A stretch of DNA of 64,000 nt from Hemerocallis citrina (Eukaryota > Streptophyta > Magnoliopsida > Asparagales > Asphodelaceae). The notes under the pieces were generated by a model. The model saw only the letters and a list, made by a program, of their open reading frames with translations. It made no database searches and had not been told where the DNA came from. Where the stretch lies: the NCBI GenBank assembly GCA_017893485.1, contig JACEHZ010000211.1, positions 930,001 to 994,000 on the forward strand. Reading direction: 5' to 3'. A program made the translations under genes and the position numbers. Within the stretch, counting starts at the first letter, position 1, and each line of letters begins with the position of its first letter. This document shows, piece after piece, positions 48,106 to 60,829 of this stretch.

Positions 48106-50470
48106 GTGGGTGCGGGCCCAATGAGGGGGTCCGACACCCACCACCCCCCTCCCCCTCCCCCCACTGCAGATGTGTCTCCCCCTCCTCCTCTCCCACCTAC
48201 TCACCTCCCTGTCAACCAGGTGGATGCACCCCCCAACCCCACCTCCAACCATTCTACCCTAATGAATGTCCCCTGTGAGGAGGAGTCTCCTAGGCTCAGA
48301 CGTGCGCTCACTCTGCCGCGGGCACACCGAAGTGCAGATCATCGACAGACAAGGAGTGGCGACGTTCATCACCGCCATCAGGAGTTCATCTCGAGGGAAC
48401 GGGCCCATAGAGGAGGCCTTTCTACGAGCCATTATGGGCGTAATAGAACCCACCCAGGTTCCAGCGTTATGCTCAGAGACGACACGACGACCATCTTCAC
48501 AGGGACAGGGACATCCACAGACTGAGTTCTCGCAATGAGATACATCAACTTCATCATACCAATAGTTACTAAAGAGAAAGGGATCATAGCAAGGATACTC
48601 ACCGCCCCCAATACTATAGAGGCCAGCGGCATCACTCAAGTCACCAAAGCAGCGACTACCAACATCACTCAACCACCACATCACAGCCAAGAACCTCCAC
48701 ACTCCACCATAACCCCCCAGTGAAACCCAACAATTAACAGCACAACCCACCAATCCCCCCCTCACTCACCCAACACCTGGCACCACCAAAGGAGGCGAGC
48801 TCGGACCATCCCAAGGCCATCGTCGTATGGTCCCAACAGGGGGGTCCAAGCGACGAGCCCAGGGAGGATGAGGAACAAGCTCCGTCTGGAGATGCGGCGG
48901 AGCAGTGGCAAGAGGTCACCTACAAAGGGAAAAGGAAACTCACCTCCCCAACGCCAGTGCCGCAGAACAACGGTAAAAGACAAAGAAGAGGGAAACGAAA
49001 ACAGGTGTCGTGCTTCAACTGTGGTGACTTTGGTCACTATCGAACAGAATCCACTAAAAAATTTTGATGCTTGAAATGTATGAAATGGAGCCACATGTCT
49101 TACAATTGTACCAATGTGATTACATCCAACACCGATGATGAACGACAAGTCTGCAGAGGAAGATCGTCAGATAACCTAGCAACAATCAGACTAGCAAACA
49201 GTATTGTCATTATCAAGAGTGAGGAAAGTTGGCTATGCCAGTGGTGTGCGGTGGCTTGAGTCAAGTCAGGCAGGCCATCAGAAACCCATCTTCTACAAGC
49301 GTTGAACGCTAAGTGGCCTATGAGGGCACACAGAGACTGGGTAGTGAAGAAGTTTGTCATCTCCAATTTCTTATTTCGTTCCCATCACCAGAGAAAATGT
49401 TAGAAGTTACCAGTATGGCGACGATAGATTTTGGGCATTTCAAAGTAGACTTCAAAGCTTGGACACCGAGCTTCGGTGCAGAACGTCCCCAAGGAGACAA
49501 GTATTGGATATGGATCCACAACGTACCACTTCATTTCTGGAAGAAGGAGGCTTTGCAAGAGATAGTCTCCAACTTCGGATCAGTGGAAGACATAGACGAA
49601 AAGACCATTTGCCGCTCGGAGATAGTCTCGGCGAGAGTTCTCATCAGGAGCGGCGATATCTCCCTAATGCCTCGCTTCGCCAAAGTTTTCTCATACGAAA
49701 AATCTTATCTCATCCGGTTTGTACTCAACAAACGTGCAGAGACGGAGGCGGAGCTACAAACCATCACTTCCCCCATACAGGGGCTCTTCGAGATGGTCGC
49801 ACTTACAAAGAAGTTGCCTTACCGGAGTTGGAGCTCACTATAGATAGGGCCCATAAGGTGGAGCGTTCTCACTGAGAATTGATCAAGGCGGCAAGAGGGT
49901 CGGAGGTCCACCGGGAGCCTGCAATGGGGGATTAGCACGTCAAGCCTCAGGGCCGGATCCCATTGGGCGAGATCGAGACTCGACCAAAGGATCCAATGGA
50001 TAGGATCCACTGCCAGATTTGGTAAATTGCCCAAGGCCAGCGACAAGTTTGGAAAAGGGAGTACCACAGGTATCCCAAAGTGGCATGCAACCACAGAGAG
50101 TGGGTGAAAAGAAACGAAAAGAAGATCAGAGGAAGAAACCAGAGCCTGCAGGCCCTGGAATGAGCAAAAGTATGCTAAGCTGCTCTCTAAAAAGGGGAAA
50201 GACGCTGCCTTTGGGACGAGAGTTGGTAAAGGAAAGCTCCTTTAAGGGGAAAACACCGAGGGGAGCGTCTCTTTTGACCACGAAGGTGGACCCAAAGCAA
50301 AGTAGGCCACCTAAAGAGCAAAAAGGAAGCTCTAGGCGCCAGGAGCTGGATTTGGCAGAGAGCTTTTTGAGGAAGACGACGAGCGTACAGCTCATCGCTG
50401 AAGAGAAAGAAAGCTCAACAGAGAAAAACCCAACACAAAGAGGAGCATCTTCTCAAGATAAGCGGAAGTA
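48106..50470 (+). pseudogene. LINE ORF1 (RNA-binding gag-like protein), broken
   Basis: The 5' part (48106-48525) is Pro-rich. A zinc knuckle lies at about 49010-49110 with CFNCGDFGHYRTE and then CLKCMKWSHMSYNC, separated by a stop. Then comes LISFPSPEKMLEV and YWIWIHNVPLHFWKKEAL (49313-49843). This is the order seen with DUF4283-type regions in plant LINE ORF1, although here the knuckle precedes it. The tail (50019-50471) is Lys/Arg-rich. Confidence 0.75.
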
Positions 50471-51449
50471 ACCCCTCGTAAATGACAAAGAGGCCTCGAT
50501 CAAAGTGTACTGCGCTTCGAGCAGAGTGCCTGCCGTAGAAGTAGCCAACCCATAGAAGCCACGTGGAAGTGGCGTCAAAAGACAGGACCAGATGGACCAA
50601 GAACGCAACTTATCTTATCCTACTCCGCAGACAGATCGAAGACTCAATGTTCAAGAGGATTCGTGTGGGACCAAGCCCAAAGTTTCGTTTGGGAACGAAA
50701 AGAAGAGTGTAGGGGGCATTTTATAGCGCAGGAGGGGTTGGTTTTGAGGGGCCCATCGAGGGCCTCATTGTTCTTCATACTTGTACGGGGCCTGAAATGC
50801 AAACAAATATACGGGAATTGGCATGCAGTGGGCCCATCGAGGGGTCCACCACTGGAGAGACAATTATTCAACAGGAAGTGGAGACAAGTGATGAGCCCAT
50901 CGAGGGGTCCAATACGGGAGAGGTAGCGATACAGAGTACACCACAAGACGATGATGACAATAGTGAAGGCAGGTTGAATCTTGAAGATTATTGTGTCTAT
51001 TCTGAGGAGGAGTCTATGGAGTCAGAGGATTATGATCTTCAGGTGGACTTCCGTGCCACCTCTCCTGAGTTTGTGCCCTCCACCTATCTCCCAACCCAAC
51101 TGACTGCACCTAGCAAAGGCCAACCACACACAGGTTTCAGAGTCTAGAAGGCGGCTAAAAGGTCTACAGAGGAGTCCCTAGATAATTATCTGGAAATCGC
51201 GGTGGCCACCAAATCCTCAAAGACTAGTGATGGAGGTACACGCTGCTTCTTAGCTTCTATTTTTAACTTCATGACTGATAACGAAATTTTTAGTCTAACC
51301 AATACCTGTGGTCTTGCGGTTAATGATACAGACAGGAACTCCCTCCTTCTCAACAAAATTAGAGGATAGGAGACGGAGAGGGTTAATCTTAATTTGCATT
51401 TGAACTCGTTGCTTGAAACGAGTCATGATCCTTCCCATTCCCTTAGTTA

Positions 51450-54400
51450 ATGGAGGCTCTATTTTGGAACGTTAGAGGCCTAGGTAGGAGGGGTAAGCGA
51501 GAAATGGTGAGGGAGGTTATCGCCAGGTCGAATGCTAATTTCGTGGGTCTTCAAGAAACCAAACTGTCACACATGCACAGATTTAGTAGATTGGGGGGTA
51601 GACGAGTATCCGAATGGAAACTATCCCCGTCTGTGGGGGCTTCTGGGGGCATCGCTCTAGGTTTTAATCCAGATTACTTTAACATTCTAGATGAGCTCCA
51701 CAGGCAATTCTCTCTGTCAGTATTACAGCGTAAATCCAACTAGTGGACTCAGTCGGTTACAATGGTCTATGGACCTCACACCTCTGATGCTCGAAGGGCC
51801 TTCTGGACGGAACTTAGAGCGGTGAAAGCATGTTGGCCTCACCCTTGGGTGGTGGGGGACGACTTCAACATCACCAGATTCGCCTTAGAGCATAGGGGTA
51901 GAGGTGCCTGCGATGCAGATAGGGAAGCCTTTAATGAGGACATCTCAGATCTGGATCTGGTTGATATTCCCATCTCTGACAGGCTCTTCACCTGGTCAAA
52001 CATGTGAGCGGCGTCCATTCTAGCTAAGTTACATAGAATTTTGGTCTCCACAAACTGGGAGACCAAATTTCCGTTGGCCGCGGCTAGATCAATTCCGAAG
52101 CCAACCTCAGATCACATACCTATTTTCCTATCCTCAGGGGAAAACCAACCAAGGAAGCCCTCAAGGTTTCAGTTCGAGAAAGCATGGTAAGAATTCCAAG
52201 GGTTCCATCACATGGTCAACGAATGTTGGTCTCGCTCGACAACGGCGACCGCAGTTTGGTGTGAAAAAAATGGAAGGCTTCGAGGCAAACTCAGGAAATG
52301 GAATCGCACCAGGTTTGCACTGATCTGGCAAGCTAAGGAATCCCTTCTGGAAGGTATTAAGGAGCTGGAAAAAATAGAAGAAATTAGGGACTTGCTACAG
52401 GAAGAGCGGAATAGACTTCTGCAGCTCAGACAGGAAATCGACCACCTATACAAGATGGAGGAAATCAAATGGCAGCAAAGATCCATAATTTCGTGGCTCA
52501 AAGAGGGAGACGCAAAAACTGCCTTCTTCCATCGAGTGGCTAGTACTCGGCGGAGGTCCAACCTCATTCAATCAATCCACACAGATTCCGGTATGGTGCA
52601 AGATGACAACGCTATTAGGCTGGCTTTCCAATCTCACTACAAGCGACTCTTTGGTCACAAAGCTGAAATAAGGGTCCCTCTACAACCCGACTTCTGGCAA
52701 GATCATTCGGATAATCACAACTCTAAATTACAGTCCCTCGAAGTTCCCTTCACTGAGAAAGAGGTCTGGGAGGCGGTTCAACAAATGGGAAAAGATAAAG
52801 CCCCAGGGCCAGATAGGTTCCCAATAATTTTTTATCAGATTTTCTGGGAGATCAAGATGACCTCCTGAAGGTGTTTGCAGACTTCTACGATCATAAACTA
52901 AAGCTAGGGAGATTTAACTCTGCCGAGGTAGTACTAATCCCTAAGAGAGAAGACTCCTGACGAGTCGGAGACTACCGTCCTATTAACCTCCTCAACTGTT
53001 CTGTAAAGATCATTAACAAGACCCTAGCCAATAGACTAGGAAAGGTGATGGATGGCCTCATCAGTCAAGACCAGACGGGATTCATCAAAGGACGTTGCAT
53101 ACAAGACAGTATGGCAACAGCCGAAGAAACGATCCATCACTACCACACGTCGAATTCTAAGAGTTACCTCTTGAAGCTGGACTTTGAAAAAGCCTATGAC
53201 TCCGTGGAATGGGACTGTTTGTTGGAAGCACTGGCAGGGAAAGACTTTGGGGGAGAGATGGATCAAGTGGAAGCACACTTGCCTTACCACCAGCAGGTCG
53301 GCGATCTTGGTTAATGGGGTCTCAGGACACCAATTTCCCTACAAATGAGGTCTCAGACAAGGTGATCCTCTATCACCACTCATCTTCACCATCGTTGCTG
53401 ACGTCCTCCGTTCCATGATGACTAAATGCGGTAGAGCTGGTTGGGATGTACCAGTAGCCAAGGGAACCAATCGACATGGGTGCTCTATACTATAATACGC
53501 AGATGACATGCTTCTATTTGGCAATGGCAACCTAGGGGAGACCACCATCTTCAAGGGTACGTATTCTGTATTGTTTTCAAGCCTGGTCCGGCCTTAGGGT
53601 CAACTTCCACAAAAGTGCACTCATTCCCATTGCCCTGACACCAGAAGAGGCACTGAATCATGCCACAATCCTCAACTGCCCCACTGAGAGTTTTCCCATC
53701 CAGTACTTAGGGTTGCCACTAAGACTCGAGAAACTCAAAAAGGCAGATTAGCTACCTATTATTGATCGGGTCGACAAACGGCTTGCAGGGTGGAAGGGCA
53801 AAGCCCTATCCTTGGGGGGGAGAGTTACGCTTATCAATGCCGTTCTATCAAACTTGCCTACCTATTATCTATCCTTTTTTGAAATGCCGCAATGGGTAAT
53901 TCAAAGAATCGACCGTACGCGGAAATGCTTTCTATGGAAAGGGGCAGACCCGGAACGAGGGGGTTACCATGTCATCAGATGGGAGAAGGCATGTATGAAA
54001 AAGAAACATGGAGGCCTAGGCATTATCGACCTTCGAGATATGAACCTGGCTCTAATGGGTAAATGGTGGTGGAAAGTTTTCGATCCTAATGGAGAAGGGT
54101 GGCAACAATTTTCTCAGTGTTATATGCATGGTAATGGAACGAGAAACCTAGGCTTCAGGATAGGCCCTCGGGTCTCCTGGTTCTGGAAAGGCATCGCTAA
54201 AGCATACGAACCCTTTAATAGTTACGTGAAGTCAGTTATCGGCAATGGCAGACTTACCAGACTCTGGTGGGATAAGTGGTGTACTGATCACCCACTCAGA
54301 AAACCTGTTCCCAGACTTATATGACCAAGTGTCACATCCACATTGCACAGTGGCCACAACCTGAAAAAGGGGCACCTGGAAACCTCATTTCAAACAAGCG

Positions 54401-55105
54401 CTTGATTTAGGTTCCCAGCTTAGACTAACGGAACTCCAGAACCTCATCACCAACGCCGGAATTGATTGCTCCCAGGGCCCTGATAAGAAATCATGGGGAG
54501 TGGAGAAGAACGGGAAGTTCACGGTTCGCTCCCTGTACAACCGCATTCACTTTAGGGGTTGTACACCAACGTGGTCGGCTGTCGTCTGGAGAACAAAAGC
54601 TCCGCTTAAAATCAAAGCTTTCTTATGGTTGGTCTTGAATGATGCGATTCTGACTAGGGAAAACCTAGCCAAGAGCCAACCTAATGTGGTTACCCAGTGC
54701 GGGTTTTGCCTTGCTACACTGGAGACGAGAGACCACCTTTTGCTACAGTGCCCTAGGAGCAAAGCGGTCCTCGTAGAGGTTCTCACCACCCTAGGGACGT
54801 CACAATACCCTAGTGTATATGAGGAGCTGTGGGTGGGCCCTAAATTCAGGTTAGAGAGGGGGACTATGAGATAAGTGTGGTATATTGCTATTGCCGCAGT
54901 GACCTGTGTTCTTTGGCTAGACAGAAATAACCGTTACTTTCGTGAAACTTGCAATAGTATTTCTGGCAATTTGACTCACACTATGCATCTTATTTCTTTT
55001 TGGGTAAATATGGCCACAGCAGGTCCCAGGGGACGGATTGCGAGCGTATTCCAAGTTCAGGAGTTTGACGATGAGGAAATTAAGATCGGTCCGATGATCG
55101 ATTGA
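51450..55105 (+). pseudogene. LINE ORF2: endonuclease, reverse transcriptase, zf-RVT
   Basis: The ATG at 51450 opens MEALFWNVRGLGRRGKREMV, the apurinic-endonuclease start, with FVGLQETKL and VVGDDFNI following. RT begins near 52700 (KDKAPGPDRFPIIFYQ), with DYRPINLLNC, GFIKGRCIQD and LLKLDFEKAYDSVEWD. GLRQGDPLSPLIF is preceded by TGA. The active-site YADDM near 53495 is intact but is preceded by TAA. The zf-RVT part (54500-54874) has WRTKAPLKIKAFLWLVLND and CGFCLATLETRDHLLLQCP. At least eight stops or frameshifts are present. Confidence 0.93.
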
Positions 55106-55140
55106 TAGCTTGCGCTGCCGACACTGATCAGAGGTGCCCA

Positions 55141-55158
55141 CCCCCCCCCCCCCCCCCC
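55141..55158. repeat. Poly-C tract in the LINE 3' UTR
   Basis: A run of about 18 C between ORF2 and the poly-A end. Its length may be unreliable. Confidence 0.8.
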
Positions 55159-56066
55159 AGGGTTTTATTGGGGGGACTATGATGTATTTCTCTTCGGCTT
55201 ACTAGTTTACTTTGGTCCCGCCCCCATGTTTGGGGTGGAGTTTATGTACTTTCGTTATGTTTGTAGGATTTTATAGTGAGCTCAGTACTCTGAGTTTGTT
55301 TTGTTAATCTCTTATTAATGAAACAAGGTGACCAGACTCCACCTTTTCCTAAAAAAAAAACTTGCAAAGATGAATGGGATTATTAGATATAAGTAGAAAA
55401 GTTAGATGTGATTTTTTGAAATACTTCAGGGTTTTTTTGGTAACAACCATACTTCTGGGGTTTTGTGTATAAAAAAAGATCAGGAAAATTTTCTACATAA
55501 AGGTCATAGTTCAAGAGATTTTTTTTTCTTCTCAAATTTAGCCTATTTAAAGCCGTCTCAAAGCTCTATGAAGTGGAAGGTAAGGATGGTGCAAAGGTCA
55601 ATATCACAGCAACTGCAGGTCATGTACTGGGACCACCTTGGCAGCGGCCTGAAAATGGGTAGTACATGGTCCTTGCATGTAGAATTAGATTTTTTTCCCA
55701 AACCGACCTACTTTTTGAAAGCTTTTCCCAAACCGACCTACTTTTTTTTTATTCCCAAAGCGACCCACTCGGTCTTTGAAAGACCGAGTCTAGTATAAAC
55801 TAGCGCGGTTTTTCAAAGACCAAGTCTTGCACTTCGAAAAATCAAAGAGCAAGACTCGGTCTTTGAAAGACCGCGCTAGTTTATACTAGAAGACCGAGTC
55901 TTGCACTTTAGGGGTTTTAACTGCGCAGATATCCTTTCTTCTTCTTCTCTCTCTCTACTTTACTCTATTCTATTTCTCCAACTCATCGGAGGTAGCATGT
56001 CCACATCATCGGGAAGAAAGATCCATTTCAGAAGATTGACTCATACAAGTATTTTGCTGAGATGAT

Positions 56067-56400
56067 AGAAAAACCAAATAAATTCTATAAACTCTGGTTC
56101 ATGGAATTACTTGGTATAATCAACTCATACAAGTATGAGGATTGAAGATATGGAAAAACCAAATAGCACTCCACCTCCGATAGAAAAACCAAAGAAATTC
56201 TATAAACTCAGGTTCATAGAATTACTTGGTATAATCAACTCATACAAGTATGAGGATCGAAGATATGGAAAAACCAAATAGCACTCCACCTCCAATAGAA
56301 AAACCAAAGAAATTCTATAAACTCAGGTTCATAGAATTACTTGGTATAATCAACTCATGCAAGTATGACGATTGAGAAATTAGCACTTTATGCAGATGAA
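56067..56400 (+). repeat. 115-bp tandem repeat, nearly three units
   Basis: Units start at GAAAAACCAAA near 56067, 56182 and 56297. Each repeats TTCTATAAACTCaGGTTCAT and ACTTGGTATAATCAACTCAT. They lie directly upstream of the transposase fragment. Confidence 0.9.
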
Positions 56401-56640
56401 GGTCGAAGATATGGAATAATGACTACGAACCTGTTAGAATGCTTCAATTCAGTCTTGAAAGGAGTCCGTAGTTTACCAGTAACTGCGATTGTTGAGACGA
56501 TCTTCTTACGTCTCAACTCTTACTTTACTACTCGTCGACAGGAAGCTAGTAAGCTTTTATGTGAAGGGAAGATTTTTGCTAAAAGTGTACATGATTTGAT
56601 TGATAGTCACCGTGAAGCTAGTAAGTTTGGATGTGTTTAA
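56365..56640 (+). pseudogene. MULE transposase C-terminal fragment
   Basis: The frame reads RRYGIMTTNLLECFNSVLKG, then LPVTAIVETIFLRLNSYFTT, then RRQEASKLL. This is the conserved MURA C-terminal block (R-Y/W-G-x-M-T-T-N). It is 91 codons of a family with several hundred, so the DDE core is missing. The start at 56365 is arbitrary. Confidence 0.85.
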
Positions 56641-56904
56641 TTTTCGAAAATGTATGATTGATTGAGGTTTAAATATTGGCCAAAGAGAGTATTTTGGAAT
56701 CAATAAGTTTTAAATATATTCGAATGAAAATGTCTTGAAGTTTTTCGCAAAAAAATTCAATCAGCTTCAAGGCACGGTCTTTCAAAGACCGTTGTCATTT
56801 TAACAAGACTCGGTCTGTAAAATATCACTTACAGATGAAAGACTCACAGACCGAGTCTTGTTATATATATTTAGAACGGTCTTTGAAAGACCGAGTCTTG
56901 AGTT

Positions 56905-57195
56905 CAATCAATTCCACAATATCTCCACAACATTTCCACAATTCCAGAAACTCATTAACATCTCCACAATATCAACAAACTCATTAACATCTCCATATGT
57001 CCCCAACATCTCCACAATATCAAAAATCTCATTAACATCTCCACAACCACACCATCTCCAACATCTCCACAACCACATCAACAATCTCATTAACATCTCC
57101 ACAATTTCAATAACATCTCCACAATATTGTTAATATCATATCCACAACCACATCAACAATTTCAATAACATCTCCACAATATCATGTCAACATAT
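56905..57195. repeat. ATCTCCACAA-rich minisatellite
   Basis: Irregular repeats of AACATCTCCACAATATC and AACTCATT within the MULE. The Met/Trp-rich ORF on the minus strand is its shadow. Confidence 0.85.
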
Positions 57196-58372
57196 GCCCA
57201 ACAGAACATTGAAAAAACTAGAGACATTAACAACATACTACTCTAAACTCGAGACAGAACATTAAAAAACTACAAAATCAAACTAACTAAAAATATTACA
57301 ACACCTACCAAATCCAAATTCGTTGAGGGATAGAGAGAAGAAGAAAAAAATACGAAAAGTAAATAAAGTCAAGAAGAAGAAGAAAGGAGATCTGCTCAAT
57401 TAAAACCCCTAAAGTGCAAGACTTGGTCTTTCACTAAAGACCGAGTTAAAACCCCTAAAGTGAAAGACCGAGTCTAGTATAAACTAGCGCGGTCTTTCAA
57501 AGACCGAGTCTTGCTCTTTGATTTTTCGAAGTGCATGACTCGGTCTTTGAAAGACCGCGCTAGTTTATACTAGACTCGGTCTTTCAAAGACCGAGTGGGT
57601 CGCTTTGGGAATAAAAAAAAGTAGGTCGGTTTGGGAAAAACTTTCAAAAAGTAGGTCGGTTTGGGAAAAAAATCGTAGAATTACTTATACTCTATTAATT
57701 TGTTTTTTATTCCTAGTGTTCCTGACATACTAAGCAAATTTACGTGTAACTCGGTTGAGCCACTGCCATTATGTTTGCATTATTATCATACTCTTGTTCA
57801 TAAGTTTGTTTTAATGATACCAGACTACATATAGCAAACACTAGTTTGATGGAGGTATCAGGAACTGAATATTTGGTGTTTTAACTGCCAACAGGTACGT
57901 AGTTACATGCAACCGGAGCCAATTATCGTTTTACTATGAAGTATGAACCACACTGTGTATACAACCGTTCATTTCTGGAGAAACACCAAGCCGACATAAT
58001 TATCACACCAGCCATAAAACTACTGCTGCCTGGGTTAACTTTGGTATGCGCCTATGCGGACAAGAAAATGCAGTTAATTTGGCCAAGCTGCTCCAAGCAA
58101 AGTATGTACACATTTTGATTAGTAGTTTTCTGAAAGTATTTTATGTGTCGTTATTAAATATATATAGTATGATTATTTCCATTTAGGTATGTAGTTCCGA
58201 TGAAAAAATGGTGACCTGGATAGCAAAGGAATACTCTCAATTATCATTAGTTCTGATGGCATAGTTGAATCATTTATGGTGACAATTTATCTTCCTTTTT
58301 TTTTTTTTGAATTCTTTTCTGATCTGCTTTTCCTGAGGCTTCTTGTGTATTTGAGTGAACATGAACTAGATA

Positions 58373-58781
58373 TGTAATGCCTCAGACCTTAGCTCAAACA
58401 AATTCTAACAACTGCCTACCACAGGCTGCCTTTCAAAAGGTGTCTTGACTAGTTGGTGCGTCTTGATCATAGACAATTCTATATATATAGTCACCACCAC
58501 CTACCATGAACACTATGGCCCCATAGGAATTAATTCATTTTTTCTATATGCTCACTATACACACTACCAAAAATATAGGCTCATCTAACCATGAATTAAT
58601 TACTAAGCCCACCATGAAGCCCACCATGAAGGCCCATCTCAAACGGGGTATTACATACACCCACCTTGAAAACTCAGGGTCCTCGCTGAGCCCGGAGGTT
58701 GCAATCTAGCACAGGATCCCTTTCTAGCCAATGTGGATTGGAGTACCCTGATTCTGCTAGCGTACTGCCCTTGGTCATACT
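58373..58781 (-). mobile_element. Truncated TRIM-like element related to 33594-34725
   Basis: One LTR (58373-58655, TGTAATGCCTCAG to GGTATTACA) is followed by internal sequence matching the other copy, for example CTCGCTGAGCCCGG and CTAGCCAATGTGGA. It is cut at 58782 by the next LTR. Confidence 0.82.
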
Positions 58782-60384
58782 TGTAACGTCCCGATTTTCG
58801 GTAACTGGGAAGCCGTGACATAAGCCAGAATCTTTTCCTTAATTAGCTACAATACACAGAAAAGATAGGAAAATTTAAAACTTTTTATTCAACACAAATG
58901 TATTACAAGTCTGAATGTTATAAAATTACAATACATTACAACAGTGTTACAATAATACATTTACAATCTCAAGTGTTACAACTTTCAACAAATTACATCA
59001 GAGTACAATGAATAAAGAACAACACTTGGTATTTCACTTGGATGCTTCCCCAACAATAAACAAATTACAACAATGAATAAATTACAATAATTGTTACAAA
59101 TGAAATTACAACATATATTACTGCGGAAACTTAAATAAAGTTGACTCCTTGCTTCTCTAGCCTCGAGTCCTCCTGAAACCTGTAACTGTACTTCTGCAAT
59201 CCAGTACTTGTACTTCTGCAATCCAATACCTATAGAAGTGGGGATGTCAGTACATATACTGACGGTTTAAGGCTGATAACTAACAGCGAATCTCAACTAT
59301 AGCAAACAGATTGATGAAAAGAGGAACGTGTATATATATATTTGATGTGTCAGTGTATGTTATGACTTAGACTCTAATGCAAGATTACTAATGCAAGGAT
59401 GCTCTTATTCTAATGCAAGTAAGACTCTGGGATAGTATGCAGCTCATACTACATACGTCCCATATCAAGCCGTTTCTTCATATATAGGGATTTGAACCTG
59501 TGCCATGAATTCTACTCTTGCACTCGATTTGTTTCTGAAGATTAGACATGACTAATGAGGTTGCTCTGAAACAGTCTAATCCCGCCAGGCGCACCGGACC
59601 TCACTCAAATATCTGACGAATCTTTGGAGTTACTACTGGTTACCAGGTTAGCCCGAAGCATCCCCTACCACCCCTAGCCAGACCGTAGTCTATAGCTTCT
59701 TGCCCTTAGATACAAGACAAGACGGAGTTCCGGGGGGTTCATCCCCTAGCTCCGACAGGAATTGCTCCCGCTTATCAAGGCACTTCAGAAATTAACAAAC
59801 GAGATACGGATCCTGTACTCCCAACTCATGAGAAGGCACAGATCGTATCCCTTTGACAAGAAAGTTACAATCCAATAACACCACCTAGTGTCGGCCTATA
59901 GGACGGGCCGGATTATAAGGTATCACCCTTAACACCGACTCTTTCCTTTCGGCGAAAATAATAATAAGTAAAGGTTAAGTAGTAATAGCCATAAGTTACT
60001 ACCCTAACGATGTCACTAACCCTGAACAATCCTAGGGATGACAACAGTATTAACACAACATGCTAGGTCTTAAGTTAGACTTCACAAAATAACTCTACTA
60101 GGCTGCTCAACCTAGACTTACCAGAATCCCTAAGGACCTGGTTTATGGCCTATCGGTCCAAGACCCCGGCAATACGAACGTATTCGCATGCTACTACCCG
60201 GAACTTGGATTTTGTCAACACTCCGGTCTGCGATCAACCAACTCGGTTAAGATCTGACGGTACACAAAGAGTGGCTCGTCCACAGTTCCTTAGAAGTAAG
60301 GTAAACACACGTCTTGATGGTTGATAGCCCCAGGGCAATGATATGACCCTAAATGAGCACAACAAACTGCGTATTAGCTAATAA

Positions 60385-60640
60385 GCTACATACGAGTAAC
60401 CAAAAATACATACAAGCTAAACAAGCTACGTATGGGACCAACAACTACATACGAGCTAGGCGAGCTGCGTATGAGACAACCACATACATGCGAGTCAAAT
60501 AAGCTACATATGAGACCAACATCTACATACGGGCCATTCGAGCCGCGTATGAGATAACAACATACATACGAGCCAAATAAGCTATGTATGAGACCAACAG
60601 CTACATCTGGGCCAGCCGAGCCATATATGAGCAAAACCAC
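60385..60640. repeat. 78-bp minisatellite (two 39-bp halves)
   Basis: AAGCTAcGTATGgGACCAAC recurs at 60423, 60501 and 60579. Half-units share CATACgAGCC and GCGTATGAGA. Confidence 0.88.
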
Positions 60641-60829
60641 ACATAAAAACAACAATACAGGTAATCAACCTCGAAGTAACCAAACGTGCTTACTAGAAAA
60701 ACTTGATCTTCCATAATTAGAAGCAACAGAAGAATCTATAAACAATCTAAAATAGGCATTCTACCAATGAGAAGCCCAAAACCGATATAAAAGCCTTCCG
60801 ACAGCCTAGAAGCAACCAGTGCTATGCTT

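Larger units (their letters stand above)
47770..55358 (+). mobile_element. Full-length L1-type LINE, inactivated
   Basis: A perfect 16-bp target duplication AACTTGCAAAGATGAA flanks it (47754-47769 and 55359-55374). The 3' end is an A run at 55351-55358. ORF1 has zinc-knuckle and DUF4283-like segments. ORF2 has an endonuclease, RT and zf-RVT region. At 7.6 kb it is full size for a plant L1. Many stops show it is dead. Confidence 0.95.
55688..57674. mobile_element. Young MULE with transposase C-terminal fragment, 1987 bp
   Basis: A perfect 9-bp duplication GTAGAATTA lies at 55679-55687 and 57675-57683. TIRs of about 250-330 bases are nearly identical. They begin GATTTTTTTCCCAAACCGAC, followed by palindromic words CGGTCTTTGAAAGACCG, and end in a CTTCTTCTTCTCTC leader. 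The interior keeps a fragment of transposase and two tandem arrays. Confidence 0.95.
55542..58260 (+). pseudogene. Unrecognised exon-like fragments split by a MULE
   Basis: The left piece follows a strong acceptor-like tract (TTCTTCTCAAATTTAG, ending at 55540) and precedes the MULE at 55688. The right pieces lie after it: 57950-58100 has an open frame with TTAAWVNFGMRLCGQENAVN and LAKLLQA before a GTATGT donor. A second piece after TTTCCATTTAG (58193) reads VCSSDEKMVTWIAKEYSQLS. The exon-intron look suggests a host gene remnant, but I do not recognise the family, and the left and right pieces may not belong together. Confidence 0.3.

Noticed and set aside
49819..50395. Minus-strand ORFs in the LINE ORF1 region
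   Set aside because: Shadows of the plus-strand ORF1, with no motif.
56908..57102. Met/Trp/Cys-rich minus-strand ORF
   Set aside because: Reverse translation of the ATCTCCACAA minisatellite.
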